A DNA stretch of 64,000 nucleotides, taken from the NCBI RefSeq assembly GCF_003344865.1, contig NZ_CP031165.1, positions 4,283,910 through 4,347,909 of the forward strand, written 5' to 3'. This stretch comes from Euzebya pacifica. GTDB lineage: Bacteria; Actinomycetota; Nitriliruptoria; Euzebyales; Euzebyaceae. Shown here piece by piece: positions 1 through 8,500 of the stretch (position 1 is the stretch's first letter; every line of letters begins with the position of its first letter). Below the pieces are notes generated by a model that saw nothing but the letters and a program-made list of their open reading frames with translations, was not told the origin of the DNA and searched no databases. Made by a program: the position numbers and the translations under genes.

Positions 1-1106
1 ACCTGCCCGCCGGCGTCGTCGGGGTCATCGGGCCGTGGAACTACCCGCTGCACACCCCCATGGGCTCGATCTCCTACGCGCTGGCGTCCGGCAACGCGGT
101 GGTCTTCAAGCCGTCGGAGTACACCACCGGGGTGGGTGTCCGCCTCGCCGAGCTCTTCGCGGAGGTTGTCGACGAGGAACCCGTCCTGCAGGTCATCACC
201 GGCAAGGGCGAGACGGGGGCGGCGCTGTGCGCCCACCCCGGCATCGACGTGCTGGCCTTCACCGGCTCGGCCGCGACCGGCCGCAAGGTCATGGCGGCGT
301 GCGCGGAGAACCTGACCAAGGTCGTCATGGAGTGCGGCGGCAAGGACGCCATGCTGGTGGACGTCGATGCCGACCTCACCAAGGCCGCCGAGGCGGCGCT
401 GTGGGGCAGCTGCGCCAACGGCGGGCAGACGTGTGCAGGGGTGGAGCGCGTCTACGTGCACACCGACGTGCACGACGCCTTCGTGGACGAGGTCGTGGCC
501 CAGGCGCAGGGCGTTCGCGCCGGCGACGACGACGAGGCCGATTACGGCCCCATCACCATGCCGTCCCAGATCGACATCATCCGACGTCACCTGACCGACG
601 CCCTCGAGCGCGGCGCACGGGCGGTCGTCGGCGGCCCGGAGTCCATCCGCGAGCCCTACGTCGACCCGGTCGTGGTCACCGACGTGCCCCTCGACAGCTC
701 GCTGATGACGGAGGAGACGTTCGGGCCGATCCTGCCGATCGTGCGGGTCTCCGACATGGACGACGCCGTCCGCCAGGCCAACGACTCCACGTACGGCCTG
801 GGCGCGACGGTCTTCAGCAAGCGTCGCGGGATGGCCCTGGCCAGGCAGCTGAACTGCGGCATGGTCAGCGTCAACAGCGTCCTGCGCTTCGCCGCCCTCC
901 CCGAGCTGCCGTTCGGTGGCCGCGGCGAGTCCGGCTTCGGACGCATCCACGGTGCGGACGGCCTCAAGGAGTTCACCCAGGCCCGGGCGATCACCAAGCG
1001 TCGCATCGACCTCGGCATGGAGTTCGCGAGCTTCCAGCGGGCCGGCTGGGTCTTCGGACTGGCCGAGCAGGCCATGAAGCTGGTTCACGGCCGCCACACC
1101 CGCTAG
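1..1106 (+). CDS. Aldehyde dehydrogenase family protein (5' truncated by window edge)
   Basis: NAD(P)-dependent oxidation of an aldehyde to a carboxylate; the substrate cannot be told from sequence. The reading frame is open from base 3, beginning LPAGVVGVIGPWNYPLHTPM, the classic ALDH N-terminal coenzyme-fold segment, so the true start is upstream of the window. The first internal Met (base 60) is not a plausible start because it would remove that segment. The catalytic Cys lies in GQTCAG (codon 432-434), the general-base Glu region is MECGGKDA, and the C-terminal PFGGRGESGFGR motif is present. About 367 residues are visible of a usual 450-500. It ends with TAG; the next gene on this strand follows after about 70 bp. 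Confidence 0.93.
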   Translation, partial: LPAGVVGVIGPWNYPLHTPMGSISYALASGNAVVFKPSEYTTGVGVRLAELFAEVVDEEPVLQVITGKGETGAALCAHPGIDVLAFTGSAATGRKVMAACAENLTKVVMECGGKDAMLVDVDADLTKAAEAALWGSCANGGQTCAGVERVYVHTDVHDAFVDEVVAQAQGVRAGDDDEADYGPITMPSQIDIIRRHLTDALERGARAVVGGPESIREPYVDPVVVTDVPLDSSLMTEETFGPILPIVRVSDMDDAVRQANDSTYGLGATVFSKRRGMALARQLNCGMVSVNSVLRFAALPELPFGGRGESGFGRIHGADGLKEFTQARAITKRRIDLGMEFASFQRAGWVFGLAEQAMKLVHGRHTR

Positions 1107-1177
1107 CGCGGTTCCCCTTCGGCCCATCCGGCCGTTTCCGGGACGCGTCGACGTGCCTACGATCGTCGTCGTTGAAC

Positions 1178-2848
1178 GTGCGACACCTCTGGCCAGCCAT
1201 GGCGCTGGCCGCCCTCCTCGGCGTCGCCCACCTCGCGGTGGTGCCGACGTTCTGGCCTGTGGACGAAACCGCCCACGTGGCCTACGCCACGGTGCTGGTC
1301 GAGCACGGCCGGGTGCCGTCCATCGACGAGCCGATCCCGCGGGACCTGCGCCAACCCGGCCTGTCCCAACGGCTGTACTGGGAGCGTGACCAGGGCCGGC
1401 TGGGCCGCATGGACATCTGGACCGCCAACCACCCGCCGCTCCCCTACGCCATCCAGGGTGTTGCCCTGCGGCTCGGCGACGGGCTGATCGGCCGCGGTGG
1501 CGGCATGGCGCTGGCGCGCCTGACCTCCACGGCGTGGCTCGTCCTCGGCGTCTGGGCGACCGGCGTGCTGGCCGGACGGCTCGCGCAACCGGTGCGCGGG
1601 CGTGCGCGTCGACGCTGGGGGCCCAAGCCGATCGGGGCGCTCGCCGCGACGACCGTGGCGGTCACGCCGACGCTGTCCCACCTCGCCGGTGTGGTCTTCA
1701 ACGACACGGCAGGCTTCGCGATGACGACCTGCTGCCTTCTGCTCGGGGTCGAGACTACGCTCCGCGGACCGGGACGGCGCACCCTCCCCCTGCTGGCCCT
1801 GCTGACGGCAGCCGGCGGGTTGACCCGGGTCACGGTGCTGCCGGCCGTCGGGCTGATGTGGCTGCTGGTGGCGTACGGGTGGTGGCGAACCGCACCGGCC
1901 GACCGACCGATCCTCCGCCCCCGTCAGGCCCTCTGGGGCCTGGCCGTCCTGCCCCCTGCGGCGTTCTGGATCGGCAACGTCGTTCGTTACGGCGATCCGA
2001 CGGCATCGACCTGGTTGCTGGAGAAGTTCCATCGCGACCTCAACGAGCCGCTGGCCACGCTGCTGGGCAGCCGAACGGTGTGGCTGCGCCTGTGGGACCG
2101 GATGCTGTCGGACCTGACGACCGGCCACTGGGCCGGTGGCCTGCGGGCCGACCTGACCGAGGCCGTCCTCGTCGCCGGCCTCATCGGTGCGGGCCTCGGC
2201 CTGGCTCGCTGGGTGCGTGGGCCGCGCCCCGCGCCGTCCCGAACCCGTCGACACAGCCCCGCCGACCGCCTGCGACGCAACCCCGTCGCGGTGTGCTGGG
2301 CTGCCTGCGTCGCCCTGGTGGCCTTCCTGGCGCTTGCGGCCCTGGAGTTCCACGCCTCGGGCGGGTCGCTGCACGGGCGCTACGGCATCGGCGGCATGGC
2401 GGTCGTGGCGACCGGGATCGTGGTGCTGCTCGCGGCGGCCGGCCGGATCGGCCGCCTCGCCGCGACGCTGGTCCCTGCAGTCCTGATGGCCGTCAACGGG
2501 TTGTTGCTCGCGGCCGTCATCAACGACCACAGCGCGACGTGGCGACGACCGGGCATCGAGATCGACCTGCCGCGGCTGACCGGCGACGCCGGACCGGCGC
2601 TCGCGGCGGCGCTGTTCCTGCTGGCCACGGGGCTGCTCGTGGCCACGCTGGTCGCGGGACCGGGCACGGTGCCGGCGGCGACGGTCCGCCGCGCCCGCCG
2701 GGTGCTGGCCGACCCCGCACGTCGAGGCCTGCCCAACCGAGCCCTTCCGGGCCGGGTCCTGCCGGGCAGGGTCCCGACCGGTCGGGTCGTGCAGCTGGAC
2801 GAGGACGGTCAGCCGATCTCGGCCAGCAAGCGGTCTGCGGCGGTGTAG
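1178..2848 (+). CDS. Polytopic membrane protein, DUF2142/GT-C glycosyltransferase-like
   Basis: Roughly 556-residue multi-spanning membrane protein. The N-terminal hydrophobic helix is followed by an outward loop with PVDETAHVAYATVLVEHG and later NHPPLPYAIQG, the acidic 'DE..H' and 'HPP' signatures of DUF2142 and related GT-C enzymes that use polyprenyl-linked sugars. Acceptor and donor are unknown. The open frame extends far upstream through the ALDH gene, but that portion is an out-of-frame shadow. A -10-like TACGAT (1158-1163) sits 8 nt before an in-frame TTG at 1172; GTG 1178 and ATG 1199 are the other candidates. The last 40 bp overlap the 3' end of the convergent meaB gene. Confidence 0.72.
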   Translation: MRHLWPAMALAALLGVAHLAVVPTFWPVDETAHVAYATVLVEHGRVPSIDEPIPRDLRQPGLSQRLYWERDQGRLGRMDIWTANHPPLPYAIQGVALRLGDGLIGRGGGMALARLTSTAWLVLGVWATGVLAGRLAQPVRGRARRRWGPKPIGALAATTVAVTPTLSHLAGVVFNDTAGFAMTTCCLLLGVETTLRGPGRRTLPLLALLTAAGGLTRVTVLPAVGLMWLLVAYGWWRTAPADRPILRPRQALWGLAVLPPAAFWIGNVVRYGDPTASTWLLEKFHRDLNEPLATLLGSRTVWLRLWDRMLSDLTTGHWAGGLRADLTEAVLVAGLIGAGLGLARWVRGPRPAPSRTRRHSPADRLRRNPVAVCWAACVALVAFLALAALEFHASGGSLHGRYGIGGMAVVATGIVVLLAAAGRIGRLAATLVPAVLMAVNGLLLAAVINDHSATWRRPGIEIDLPRLTGDAGPALAAALFLLATGLLVATLVAGPGTVPAATVRRARRVLADPARRGLPNRALPGRVLPGRVPTGRVVQLDEDGQPISASKRSAAV

Positions 2849-3756
2849 GGGTCCAGTTCGCGCGTGGCCACGGCGGCGACCACGGCCTCCAGCGCCTCCC
2901 CCTCGTCCAGCCGGGCCATGCGCCGGCGGACCTGCGCGAGGAGGATCTCGCGGACCTGCACGCGCGCGGCCGCGCGACGATGGCGCAGGTGGCGGCCGGA
3001 CTCCTGCGACCAGCGCCGGTGGGCGAGCAGGCCCTCCACCAGCTGCTCGACCCCCTCGCCGGTGGCCGCGGTCGTGGCCAGGACCATCGGCGTCCACTCC
3101 CCCGGGGGCGCCATGTCGAGCATCCCACGGATGTCCCGCAGCGTGCGCTGGGCCCCGTCCCGGTCGGCCTTGTTCACGACGTGGATGTCGGCGATCTCCA
3201 TGATCCCGGCCTTGGCGGCCTGCACGGCGTCGCCCATGCCGGGGGCCTGCACGACCACCGTGGAGTCGGCGATGCTGGCGATCTCGACCTCTGCCTGACC
3301 GACGCCGACGGTCTCGACGATGACGACGTCGAATCCGGCCGCCTCGAGGACCAGCAGGGCGTGCGGGGTGGCCCACGACAGGCCGCCGAGGTGCCCGCGG
3401 GTGGCCATCGACCGGATGTAGACCCCGTCGTCGACGGCATGGTCGGCCATCCGCACCCGGTCGCCGAGCAACGCGCCACCCGAGAAGGGTGAGGAGGGGT
3501 CGACGGCCAGCACCGCGACGGTCAGGCCCCGGTTGCGCATCGCCTGCGTCACCGCGCTGGTCAGCGTGGACTTGCCGACCCCGGGCGACCCGGTCAGGCC
3601 GATGAGGTGCGAGCCGCCCGTGCGGGGGTGCAGGGCCGCCACGATCGCCCGGAGCGCCTCGTCGTCGCCGTCCTCCACGGTGCTGAGGGCTCGGGCGAGC
3701 GCCCGCCGCTGACCGGCCAGCAGCCGGTCGACGAGGTCAGCGGTGTCGAGGGGCAT
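2809..3756 (-). CDS. meaB: Methylmalonyl-CoA mutase-associated GTPase MeaB (ArgK family)
   Basis: G3E-family P-loop GTPase that chaperones and gates cofactor loading of adenosylcobalamin-dependent methylmalonyl-CoA mutase. The 315-residue product has Walker A GSPGVGKST near the N-terminus, VDPSSPFSGGALLGDR (switch region), an ETVGVGQ segment and NKAD base recognition, all normal for MeaB. The start at MPLDTADLVDR was chosen over an upstream in-frame Met because family homology begins there. It lies 84 bp downstream of the thiolase gene on the same strand, with a strong hairpin between. No mutase gene is in the window, but methylmalonyl-CoA epimerase is 6 kb away. Its 3' end overlaps the convergent membrane-protein gene by 40 bp. 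Confidence 0.93.
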   Translation of the reverse strand: MPLDTADLVDRLLAGQRRALARALSTVEDGDDEALRAIVAALHPRTGGSHLIGLTGSPGVGKSTLTSAVTQAMRNRGLTVAVLAVDPSSPFSGGALLGDRVRMADHAVDDGVYIRSMATRGHLGGLSWATPHALLVLEAAGFDVVIVETVGVGQAEVEIASIADSTVVVQAPGMGDAVQAAKAGIMEIADIHVVNKADRDGAQRTLRDIRGMLDMAPPGEWTPMVLATTAATGEGVEQLVEGLLAHRRWSQESGRHLRHRRAAARVQVREILLAQVRRRMARLDEGEALEAVVAAVATRELDPYTAADRLLAEIG

Positions 3757-3792
3757 GGGGCTCCGGGTCGGGTCGCTTGGGTGGGAACACGA

Positions 3793-3827
3793 CCGTGCGC
3801 AGCGGTCTCGGGGACCGCTGCGCACGG
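3793..3827 (-). terminator. Strong 15-bp inverted repeat between thiolase gene and meaB
   Basis: CCGTGCGCAGCGGTC and its perfect complement GACCGCTGCGCACGG are separated by 5 nt, just after the thiolase stop. There is no U tract, which is common for actinobacterial terminators. It could attenuate rather than fully stop transcription into meaB. Confidence 0.7.
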
Positions 3828-3840
3828 ATCGGCGGGTTGC

Positions 3841-5022
3841 CTACAGCGCCTCGATGATCAGGGCGTCGCCCTGGCCACCGCCGCCGCACAGCGACGCGGC
3901 ACCGGTGCCGCCACCGCGGTTGCGCAGCTCGTTGAGCAGGCTGATGGTGATACGGGCGCCGGTGCAGCCGATCGGGTGGCCCAGCGCCACCGCGCCGCCG
4001 TTGACGTTGACCTTGGCCTTGTCGATGCCGAGCATGCCGGCGGAGTGGATCGCCACCGACGCGAAGGCCTCGTTCATCTCGTACAGGTCCAGGCCCGACG
4101 GGTCCAGGTCGACCTTGGCGGCGGCGTTGCGGATCGCGTCCGCCGGCTGGTGGTGCAGCGACGGGTCGGGCCCGGCCACGGTGCCGTAGGCCAGGATGCG
4201 GCCCAGCGGGGTCAGCCCCAGCTCCTCGGCCTTGCTGGCGGTCGTCAGCACCAGGGCGGCGCCGCCGTCGGAGACCTGCGAGGCGTTGCCGGCGGTGATG
4301 GTGCCGTCGCGGGTGAAGGCCGGCCGGAGGTTGCCCAGGGACTCGGCGGTGGTGCCGGGACGCATGCCTTCGTCCTGCTCGACGACGAGCGCGTCGCCCT
4401 TGCGCTGGGGCACCTCGACCGGCACGACCTCGTTGTCGAAGCGACCGTCCTTCCACGCGGTGACCGCGCGCTCGTGGGACATGGCCGACCACTCGTCCTG
4501 CGCCTCGCGGGCGATGGCGTACTCGGTGTTCTTCTCGTCCGAGCCCTCACCCATGTGGACGTGCTCGAAGGCGTCCCACAGGCCGTCGTGGACCATCGAG
4601 TCGATGATCTGCCCGTGGCCCATCCGGTAGCCGCTGCGGGCCTTCGGCAGGACGTAGGGGGCGTTGGACATCGACTCCATGCCACCGGCGACCATGATGT
4701 CGGCCTCGCCGAGCATCAGGGTCTGGCGGGCCAGGCCGATGGCGGACATGCCCGAGGGGCACACCTTGTTGATCGTGGTGGCCGGGACGTGCATGGGGAT
4801 GCCGGCCTTGACCGCGGCCTGGCGTGCGGTGATCTGCCCCTGGCCGGCCTGGAGGACGTGGCCCATGTAGACCTGGTCGATCTGCTCCGGCGCAACACCG
4901 GCCCGGTCGAGGGCGGCAGCGATGGCGCGCCCGCCGAGGTCCATGGCGGTCAGGGAGGACAGGCCACCCTGGAACTTCCCGATGGGGGTCCGGGCGTAGC
5001 CGACGATGACGACATCTTGCAT
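3841..5022 (-). CDS. Acetyl-CoA acetyltransferase (thiolase)
   Basis: Thiolase that condenses or cleaves acyl-CoA plus acetyl-CoA, acting in fatty-acid degradation, ketone-body or PHB-type metabolism. The 393-residue product starts MQDVVIVGYARTPIGKFQG. The acyl-accepting Cys is residue 88 in NKVCPSGMSAI. The C-terminal GHPIGCTGAR supplies the catalytic His, and the second Cys sits in SLCGGGGQG. The length is typical (about 390). The start is fixed by an AGGGAGAA ribosome site 8 nt upstream; the open frame continues 23 codons further without family similarity. It is divergent from the small membrane-protein gene at 5091. Confidence 0.95.
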   Translation of the reverse strand: MQDVVIVGYARTPIGKFQGGLSSLTAMDLGGRAIAAALDRAGVAPEQIDQVYMGHVLQAGQGQITARQAAVKAGIPMHVPATTINKVCPSGMSAIGLARQTLMLGEADIMVAGGMESMSNAPYVLPKARSGYRMGHGQIIDSMVHDGLWDAFEHVHMGEGSDEKNTEYAIAREAQDEWSAMSHERAVTAWKDGRFDNEVVPVEVPQRKGDALVVEQDEGMRPGTTAESLGNLRPAFTRDGTITAGNASQVSDGGAALVLTTASKAEELGLTPLGRILAYGTVAGPDPSLHHQPADAIRNAAAKVDLDPSGLDLYEMNEAFASVAIHSAGMLGIDKAKVNVNGGAVALGHPIGCTGARITISLLNELRNRGGGTGAASLCGGGGQGDALIIEAL

Positions 5023-5075
5023 GTGGTTCTCCCTGGTGGGTGAGGCGGGCTCGTGTTCACCATTCTTGATGGGGA

Positions 5076-5081
5076 TAGGAT
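5076..5081 (+). promoter_or_regulatory. Probable -10 box for a leaderless transcript
   Basis: TAGGAT (TANNNT) ends 9 nt before ATG 5091, in a relatively AT-rich stretch. No Shine-Dalgarno sequence lies between, so the mRNA would begin at or within a few bases of the start codon. Confidence 0.5.
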
Positions 5082-5090
5082 CCCGTTGCA

Positions 5091-5648
5091 ATGTCAGCAG
5101 TCTGGGTCAGTACCGAAGAGGGCGGCAGAGGGTCGCTTCCGGCTCGCTGCGCCAAGACGGGCGAGCGGTGCATCACGCGGGTGCAGCTGCGCACCTCCGA
5201 CCTGCCCCCGGCCCTGGAATGGGCGACGTGGGCCCGGTTGTGGCCCCGTACGCCGTCCGCCCCGCCGGTGCCCGTGATCGTCAGCCTGCTGCCCTCCGTC
5301 GCGCGCGTCCACTACCTGCTGCGCCGGACCCGCGACATCTCCTCGCTCGCCATCGTCGTGCTCGTCCTGCTCGCGCTGACCACCTCCGGGATGGTCCAGA
5401 CCGTGGCGTTGACGGCGCTGCTGGCCACCGTCGTGACCAAGGTCGTGGTGGCGGTGGTCGGCACGCTGTGGGCCGTGACCGTGCGTGTCGACACCACCGG
5501 TGGCTGGCTGCAGCTCGACCACGTGCACGACGACTTCGTCGCCGCGACCGAGCGAGTCACCGACCGACCCGACAGCGATCCCGTCCTGCACGAGGCCTCC
5601 GTCAGCGCGCTGATCGGCGCCGCCGGCGCAACCGCCACGGACACGTGA
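5091..5648 (+). CDS. Small membrane protein with N-terminal CxxTGxxC motif
   Basis: Unrecognised 185-residue protein. A soluble N-terminus contains CAKTGERCITR, followed by a segment rich in W and P, a pair of adjacent hydrophobic helices (about residues 85-125: SSLAIVVLVLLALTT and a following one) and an acidic C-terminal tail. It overlaps the next gene by GTGA and shares with it a 'LP..CA.TG' opening followed by paired helices, so the two look like diverged paralogues forming a membrane unit. No catalytic motif is visible. The function is unknown; the cysteines could bind metal, but nothing proves that. Confidence 0.75.
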   Translation: MSAVWVSTEEGGRGSLPARCAKTGERCITRVQLRTSDLPPALEWATWARLWPRTPSAPPVPVIVSLLPSVARVHYLLRRTRDISSLAIVVLVLLALTTSGMVQTVALTALLATVVTKVVVAVVGTLWAVTVRVDTTGGWLQLDHVHDDFVAATERVTDRPDSDPVLHEASVSALIGAAGATATDT

Positions 5649-6217
5649 GCACACCGGCCACATCGCTGCTCCGGATCGACGCCGAGGAGCTGGCGGGGGA
5701 CCTGCCGCTGGTCTGTGCCCGCACGGGACGACACGACGCCCTGGCCACGCCGGTCTGGTTCGCCCGGTCACCGTCGTGGGCGTGGCTGCCGCTCGCCCTG
5801 CTGCTGCTTGCGGCGATGGCCACCACCTCGTGGGCGCCACTCGCGTCGTGGTGGATGGTCGGCGCGGTGGTGCTGCCGATCGTCACCAGCCGCGGGGTGA
5901 CGGGCCGGGTGCCCCTCTCCCCGACCGTGCACGACCGGATCATCGCGCTCCGCCGCCGCCGGCTGGGCGTGATCCTGGCCGCGCTGCTGCTCACGTGGGT
6001 CGCGGTGGGGCTGTGGCTGATCGGTTCGCGTGCCGGGGGGATGCTCGTCATGGCGCTGGTCGTCGGCCTGTACCTGATGGTGGTCGGCATGTTCTGGACC
6101 GGCCGGCACATCGGCGTCCGTGGCTGGCCGGAAGACGATGGCGGCGCAACCCTCCGTGACGTCCATCCCGCCTTCGTCGACGCCGTGCAGCTGCGCCGTA
6201 CCGGCCACCGCCCCTGA
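5645..6217 (+). CDS. Membrane protein, paralogue of the upstream gene
   Basis: Unrecognised 190-residue protein, GTG start overlapping the previous stop (GTGA), implying translational coupling. Near its N-terminus LPLVCARTGRHD matches the upstream protein's CAKTGERC segment but lacks the second Cys. It then has four hydrophobic segments arranged as two hairpins (WLPLALLLLAAMATT, WWMVGAVVLPIVT, LGVILAALLLTWVAVG, LVMALVVGLYLMVVG). It ends with a short charged tail. Function unknown. The open frame extends upstream through the neighbouring gene, but only this part has coding character. Confidence 0.72.
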   Translation: MSTPATSLLRIDAEELAGDLPLVCARTGRHDALATPVWFARSPSWAWLPLALLLLAAMATTSWAPLASWWMVGAVVLPIVTSRGVTGRVPLSPTVHDRIIALRRRRLGVILAALLLTWVAVGLWLIGSRAGGMLVMALVVGLYLMVVGMFWTGRHIGVRGWPEDDGGATLRDVHPAFVDAVQLRRTGHRP

Positions 6218-6254
6218 CCCGACCGGTCAGCGCCGCCCCGGCGCGACCACGGAC

Positions 6255-6327
6255 GCGATCGGGGGCGCGATCGGGGGCGCGATCGGGGGCGCGATCGGCC
6301 AGGGACGATGCAGGCCCCGATCGCGCC
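6255..6327. repeat. 12-bp tandem repeat plus inverted partner (terminator-like)
   Basis: GCGATCGGGGGC is repeated head to tail three times plus a partial fourth (6255-6298). The complementary GGCCCCGATCGCGCC follows at 6313-6327, so the RNA can fold into a GC-rich hairpin whichever repeat copy pairs. It lies between the convergent genes ending at 6217 and 6380 and probably ends transcription in both directions. Confidence 0.7.
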
Positions 6328-6379
6328 ACCCGACGGCCGGGGTGCCTGCCGACAGGGGCGTGCGGTCAGTCCGAGCGCG

Positions 6380-7822
6380 TCAGCGCTGGCAGAGGGGCGT
6401 GCCGGCGGTCGGGGTCAAGCAGCGGGTGTCGCGGACCTCGCGCGGGGTCGCGTACAGCAGCGGCCCCTCGTCCTGCAGGACGAAGATCGGGTTGCCGACG
6501 GGCTTGGGACCGCCGAACGCACTCTCCAGTGTCGTGTCGGCGCTGACCAGGAACACGCGGCCCTCCGGGTCGACCTCGGTGGTGAAGAAGTCACCGAGCC
6601 GCCGGTCACCGCCCTCACCGGTGTTGAGGTTGCACGTGGTCCCGCTCAGGCAGACCGCACCGACGTGGATCGGGTCCGGGGTGGCCACGGCAACGCTCCA
6701 CTGCGGGGGCACGAACGCCGTCGACCCGTCGGGACAGGTCACCGTCGTGCCCGTGGCGTTCAGCGTGGTGGCGCTGACCAGGTGGAAGGAACGGGGGTCG
6801 TCGGCCGGGCTCATCATCCAGCTGACGTTGACCCGACCGTCGTCGCCGGCGGTCACCCACGACCACATGGCGCGGCCGTCGAACGGCAGCGGGATCTGGC
6901 TGACCTCGCCCCACGCCTCGGCATCGCGGTCGAAGTAGTTGAAGTCCACGTACCCGCCGTCGGTGTCCTGACCGGCGGTGGCCCGGTAGGCGTTGCCCAC
7001 CGCGTCGACGGCCAGGCCCGTGTCGAAGAACTGGGTGCCGCTGCGCAGGGTGGGGCCCGCGTGGACCGTCCACGACTCGCCGTCGTCGGCGGTGATCGCG
7101 ATCGCGCTGCGGCCGACGGGACCGATCAGGCCGTCGTCGGGGTTCACCGGGTCTGGGTAGGGCTTGGCGTTGATCGGCACGTTGACGCCGATGGGCAGCC
7201 AGGTCACCCCGTGGTCGGTGGAGCGCCACAGCTGGCGGGCGGTGTTGACGTAGAGGAACACCTCGCCGTCCTCCAGCGCGGCCAGCCACGGCCGGTCGCC
7301 CGACGTGGCCTCGGGGTTGGCCAGCGCGTAGCTCTGCCCGTCGTCCAGCGAGGCGAACACCGACACGTTCGCCAGGTCGATCTCGGTGTTGTAGATGTTG
7401 CCGGCCTGGTCGATGGCGTAGTCGGGGTCGGAGAACCCGGTGGAGGTGGCGGAGTGCGGCCCGGCGTTGAGGCCGGCGAGCCCGATGTAGTCCCACGTCC
7501 GGCCGCCGTCGACGGACCGCCAGTTCAGGACCTGGTTGGTGTACCCGACGGCGAAGTCGTCCACCCCACCGAGGGCGTCGGGGTTCTTGTACAGGTGGGT
7601 CGTGCCGGCGTGGGCGGACACGTTCAGCGACCCGTCGTGGCCGACGACGGCGACGGGTTCACCACCCGCCCGGTCGGGATCGATGACCACACGGTCGGCG
7701 AAGCCGAGCTGCTCGGGCACGAGGTCGACGCAGGCGACGTCGTCGCCCCCGGCGACGGCCACCGGCAGGACGCTGCCGAGGAGGGCAGCGGTGAGGGCGA
7801 GCAGGACCAGGCGAAGGCGCAT
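6380..7822 (-). CDS. Secreted BNR/Asp-box (sialidase-fold) repeat protein
   Basis: A 480-residue exported protein: MRLRLVLLALTAALLG followed by VLPVAVAGGDD is a Sec signal peptide. The body carries Asp-box motifs (SVDGGRTW, STDHGVTW, TADDGESW) at intervals of about 70 residues, characteristic of beta-propellers such as sialidases and photosystem-assembly-like proteins. The sialidase arginine triad was not identified, so enzymatic activity is uncertain. Two cysteine pairs at the C-terminal end suggest disulphides outside the cell. The ATG at 7822 was preferred to a GTG six codons upstream because it begins the signal peptide. It follows a lipoprotein gene by 81 bp on the same strand. Confidence 0.82.
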   Translation of the reverse strand: MRLRLVLLALTAALLGSVLPVAVAGGDDVACVDLVPEQLGFADRVVIDPDRAGGEPVAVVGHDGSLNVSAHAGTTHLYKNPDALGGVDDFAVGYTNQVLNWRSVDGGRTWDYIGLAGLNAGPHSATSTGFSDPDYAIDQAGNIYNTEIDLANVSVFASLDDGQSYALANPEATSGDRPWLAALEDGEVFLYVNTARQLWRSTDHGVTWLPIGVNVPINAKPYPDPVNPDDGLIGPVGRSAIAITADDGESWTVHAGPTLRSGTQFFDTGLAVDAVGNAYRATAGQDTDGGYVDFNYFDRDAEAWGEVSQIPLPFDGRAMWSWVTAGDDGRVNVSWMMSPADDPRSFHLVSATTLNATGTTVTCPDGSTAFVPPQWSVAVATPDPIHVGAVCLSGTTCNLNTGEGGDRRLGDFFTTEVDPEGRVFLVSADTTLESAFGGPKPVGNPIFVLQDEGPLLYATPREVRDTRCLTPTAGTPLCQR

Positions 7823-7903
7823 GGTCCGGGGGTTCGACACCGGGGCACGGTGTTCCTGCCCGGCCGCTCCTCGATGTCCCTGCCCGACCGCCCCTCGACG
7901 GCG

Positions 7904-8440
7904 TCAGCTGCCGTCCTGCCCCAGCGGTTGGGGCGCCGAGCCGTCCTCGGCGGTGACGATCGCGACGAAGATCGACTCGGTCCGACAGATCCCCTGCGCC
8001 TTGACGAACAGGCGGTGCTGTCCGTCGGTGACCAACGTCTCGGACTCCCAGATCTCGTCCTCGACGTTGATGATCTCCAGGACCTCGAGGTTGTCGGCGC
8101 TGACGTAGTCCGCGCGCACGCCGATGGGGGTGAGGGGCACCCAGCCCTCCACCTGCACGAGCGGCCCGTCCTGGCTGACAGAGGTCAACCTGGCCCCGTC
8201 CGGCAGGTGCAGGCCCTCGACGCTGTCGACCGGGGCCACGGCCTCCGGCTGGTCACCGCACGGACCGAGCCCCTCCAGGGGGGCGAGCAGCTCGGTGGCG
8301 ATGTCGGTGGCGAACGTCGCCGGCCCGCCGGGGTCCTCCGCCACCGGGTCGCCGTTTCCGCCGCAGGCCGCTCCCAGCAGCACGAGGGCCAGGACCAGCA
8401 GGCGCCGGGGTGCCCTCGTGTCCCTCCGCTGATCCGCCAT
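7904..8440 (-). CDS. Putative lipoprotein
   Basis: A 178-residue product: an Arg-rich N-terminus, the hydrophobic stretch LLVLALVLLGAAC and a lipobox (LGAAC) predict lipidation and anchoring outside the membrane. The mature part has no recognised domain; it contains one Cys near residue 70 and one near 150 that could pair. The start ATG 8440 is preceded at 7 nt by a -10 box, suggesting a leaderless mRNA. It may be cotranscribed with the downstream BNR-repeat protein. Function unknown. Confidence 0.75.
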   Translation of the reverse strand: MADQRRDTRAPRRLLVLALVLLGAACGGNGDPVAEDPGGPATFATDIATELLAPLEGLGPCGDQPEAVAPVDSVEGLHLPDGARLTSVSQDGPLVQVEGWVPLTPIGVRADYVSADNLEVLEIINVEDEIWESETLVTDGQHRLFVKAQGICRTESIFVAIVTAEDGSAPQPLGQDGS

Positions 8441-8447
8441 GGCACCC

Positions 8448-8453
8448 ACGGTA
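8448..8453 (-). promoter_or_regulatory. Probable -10 box for the lipoprotein gene
   Basis: On the minus strand TACCGT lies 7 nt before the ATG at 8440 with no ribosome-binding sequence between. The same hexamer in the same position precedes prmC. Confidence 0.45.
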
Positions 8454-8500
8454 TCCGTCAGCATCACGCGGAGTTGGCCAGCGCGGTGTCGCACGAGACG

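Noticed and set aside
35-2848. A 937-residue protein running through the ALDH gene into the membrane protein
   Set aside because: The first part is the out-of-frame shadow of ALDH; only the part from about 1172-1199 has membrane-protein character.
1157-3376. Minus-strand open frame of 739 codons opposite the membrane protein and partly inside meaB
   Set aside because: Arg/Gly-rich shadow translation; meaB in the overlapping region is read in another frame.
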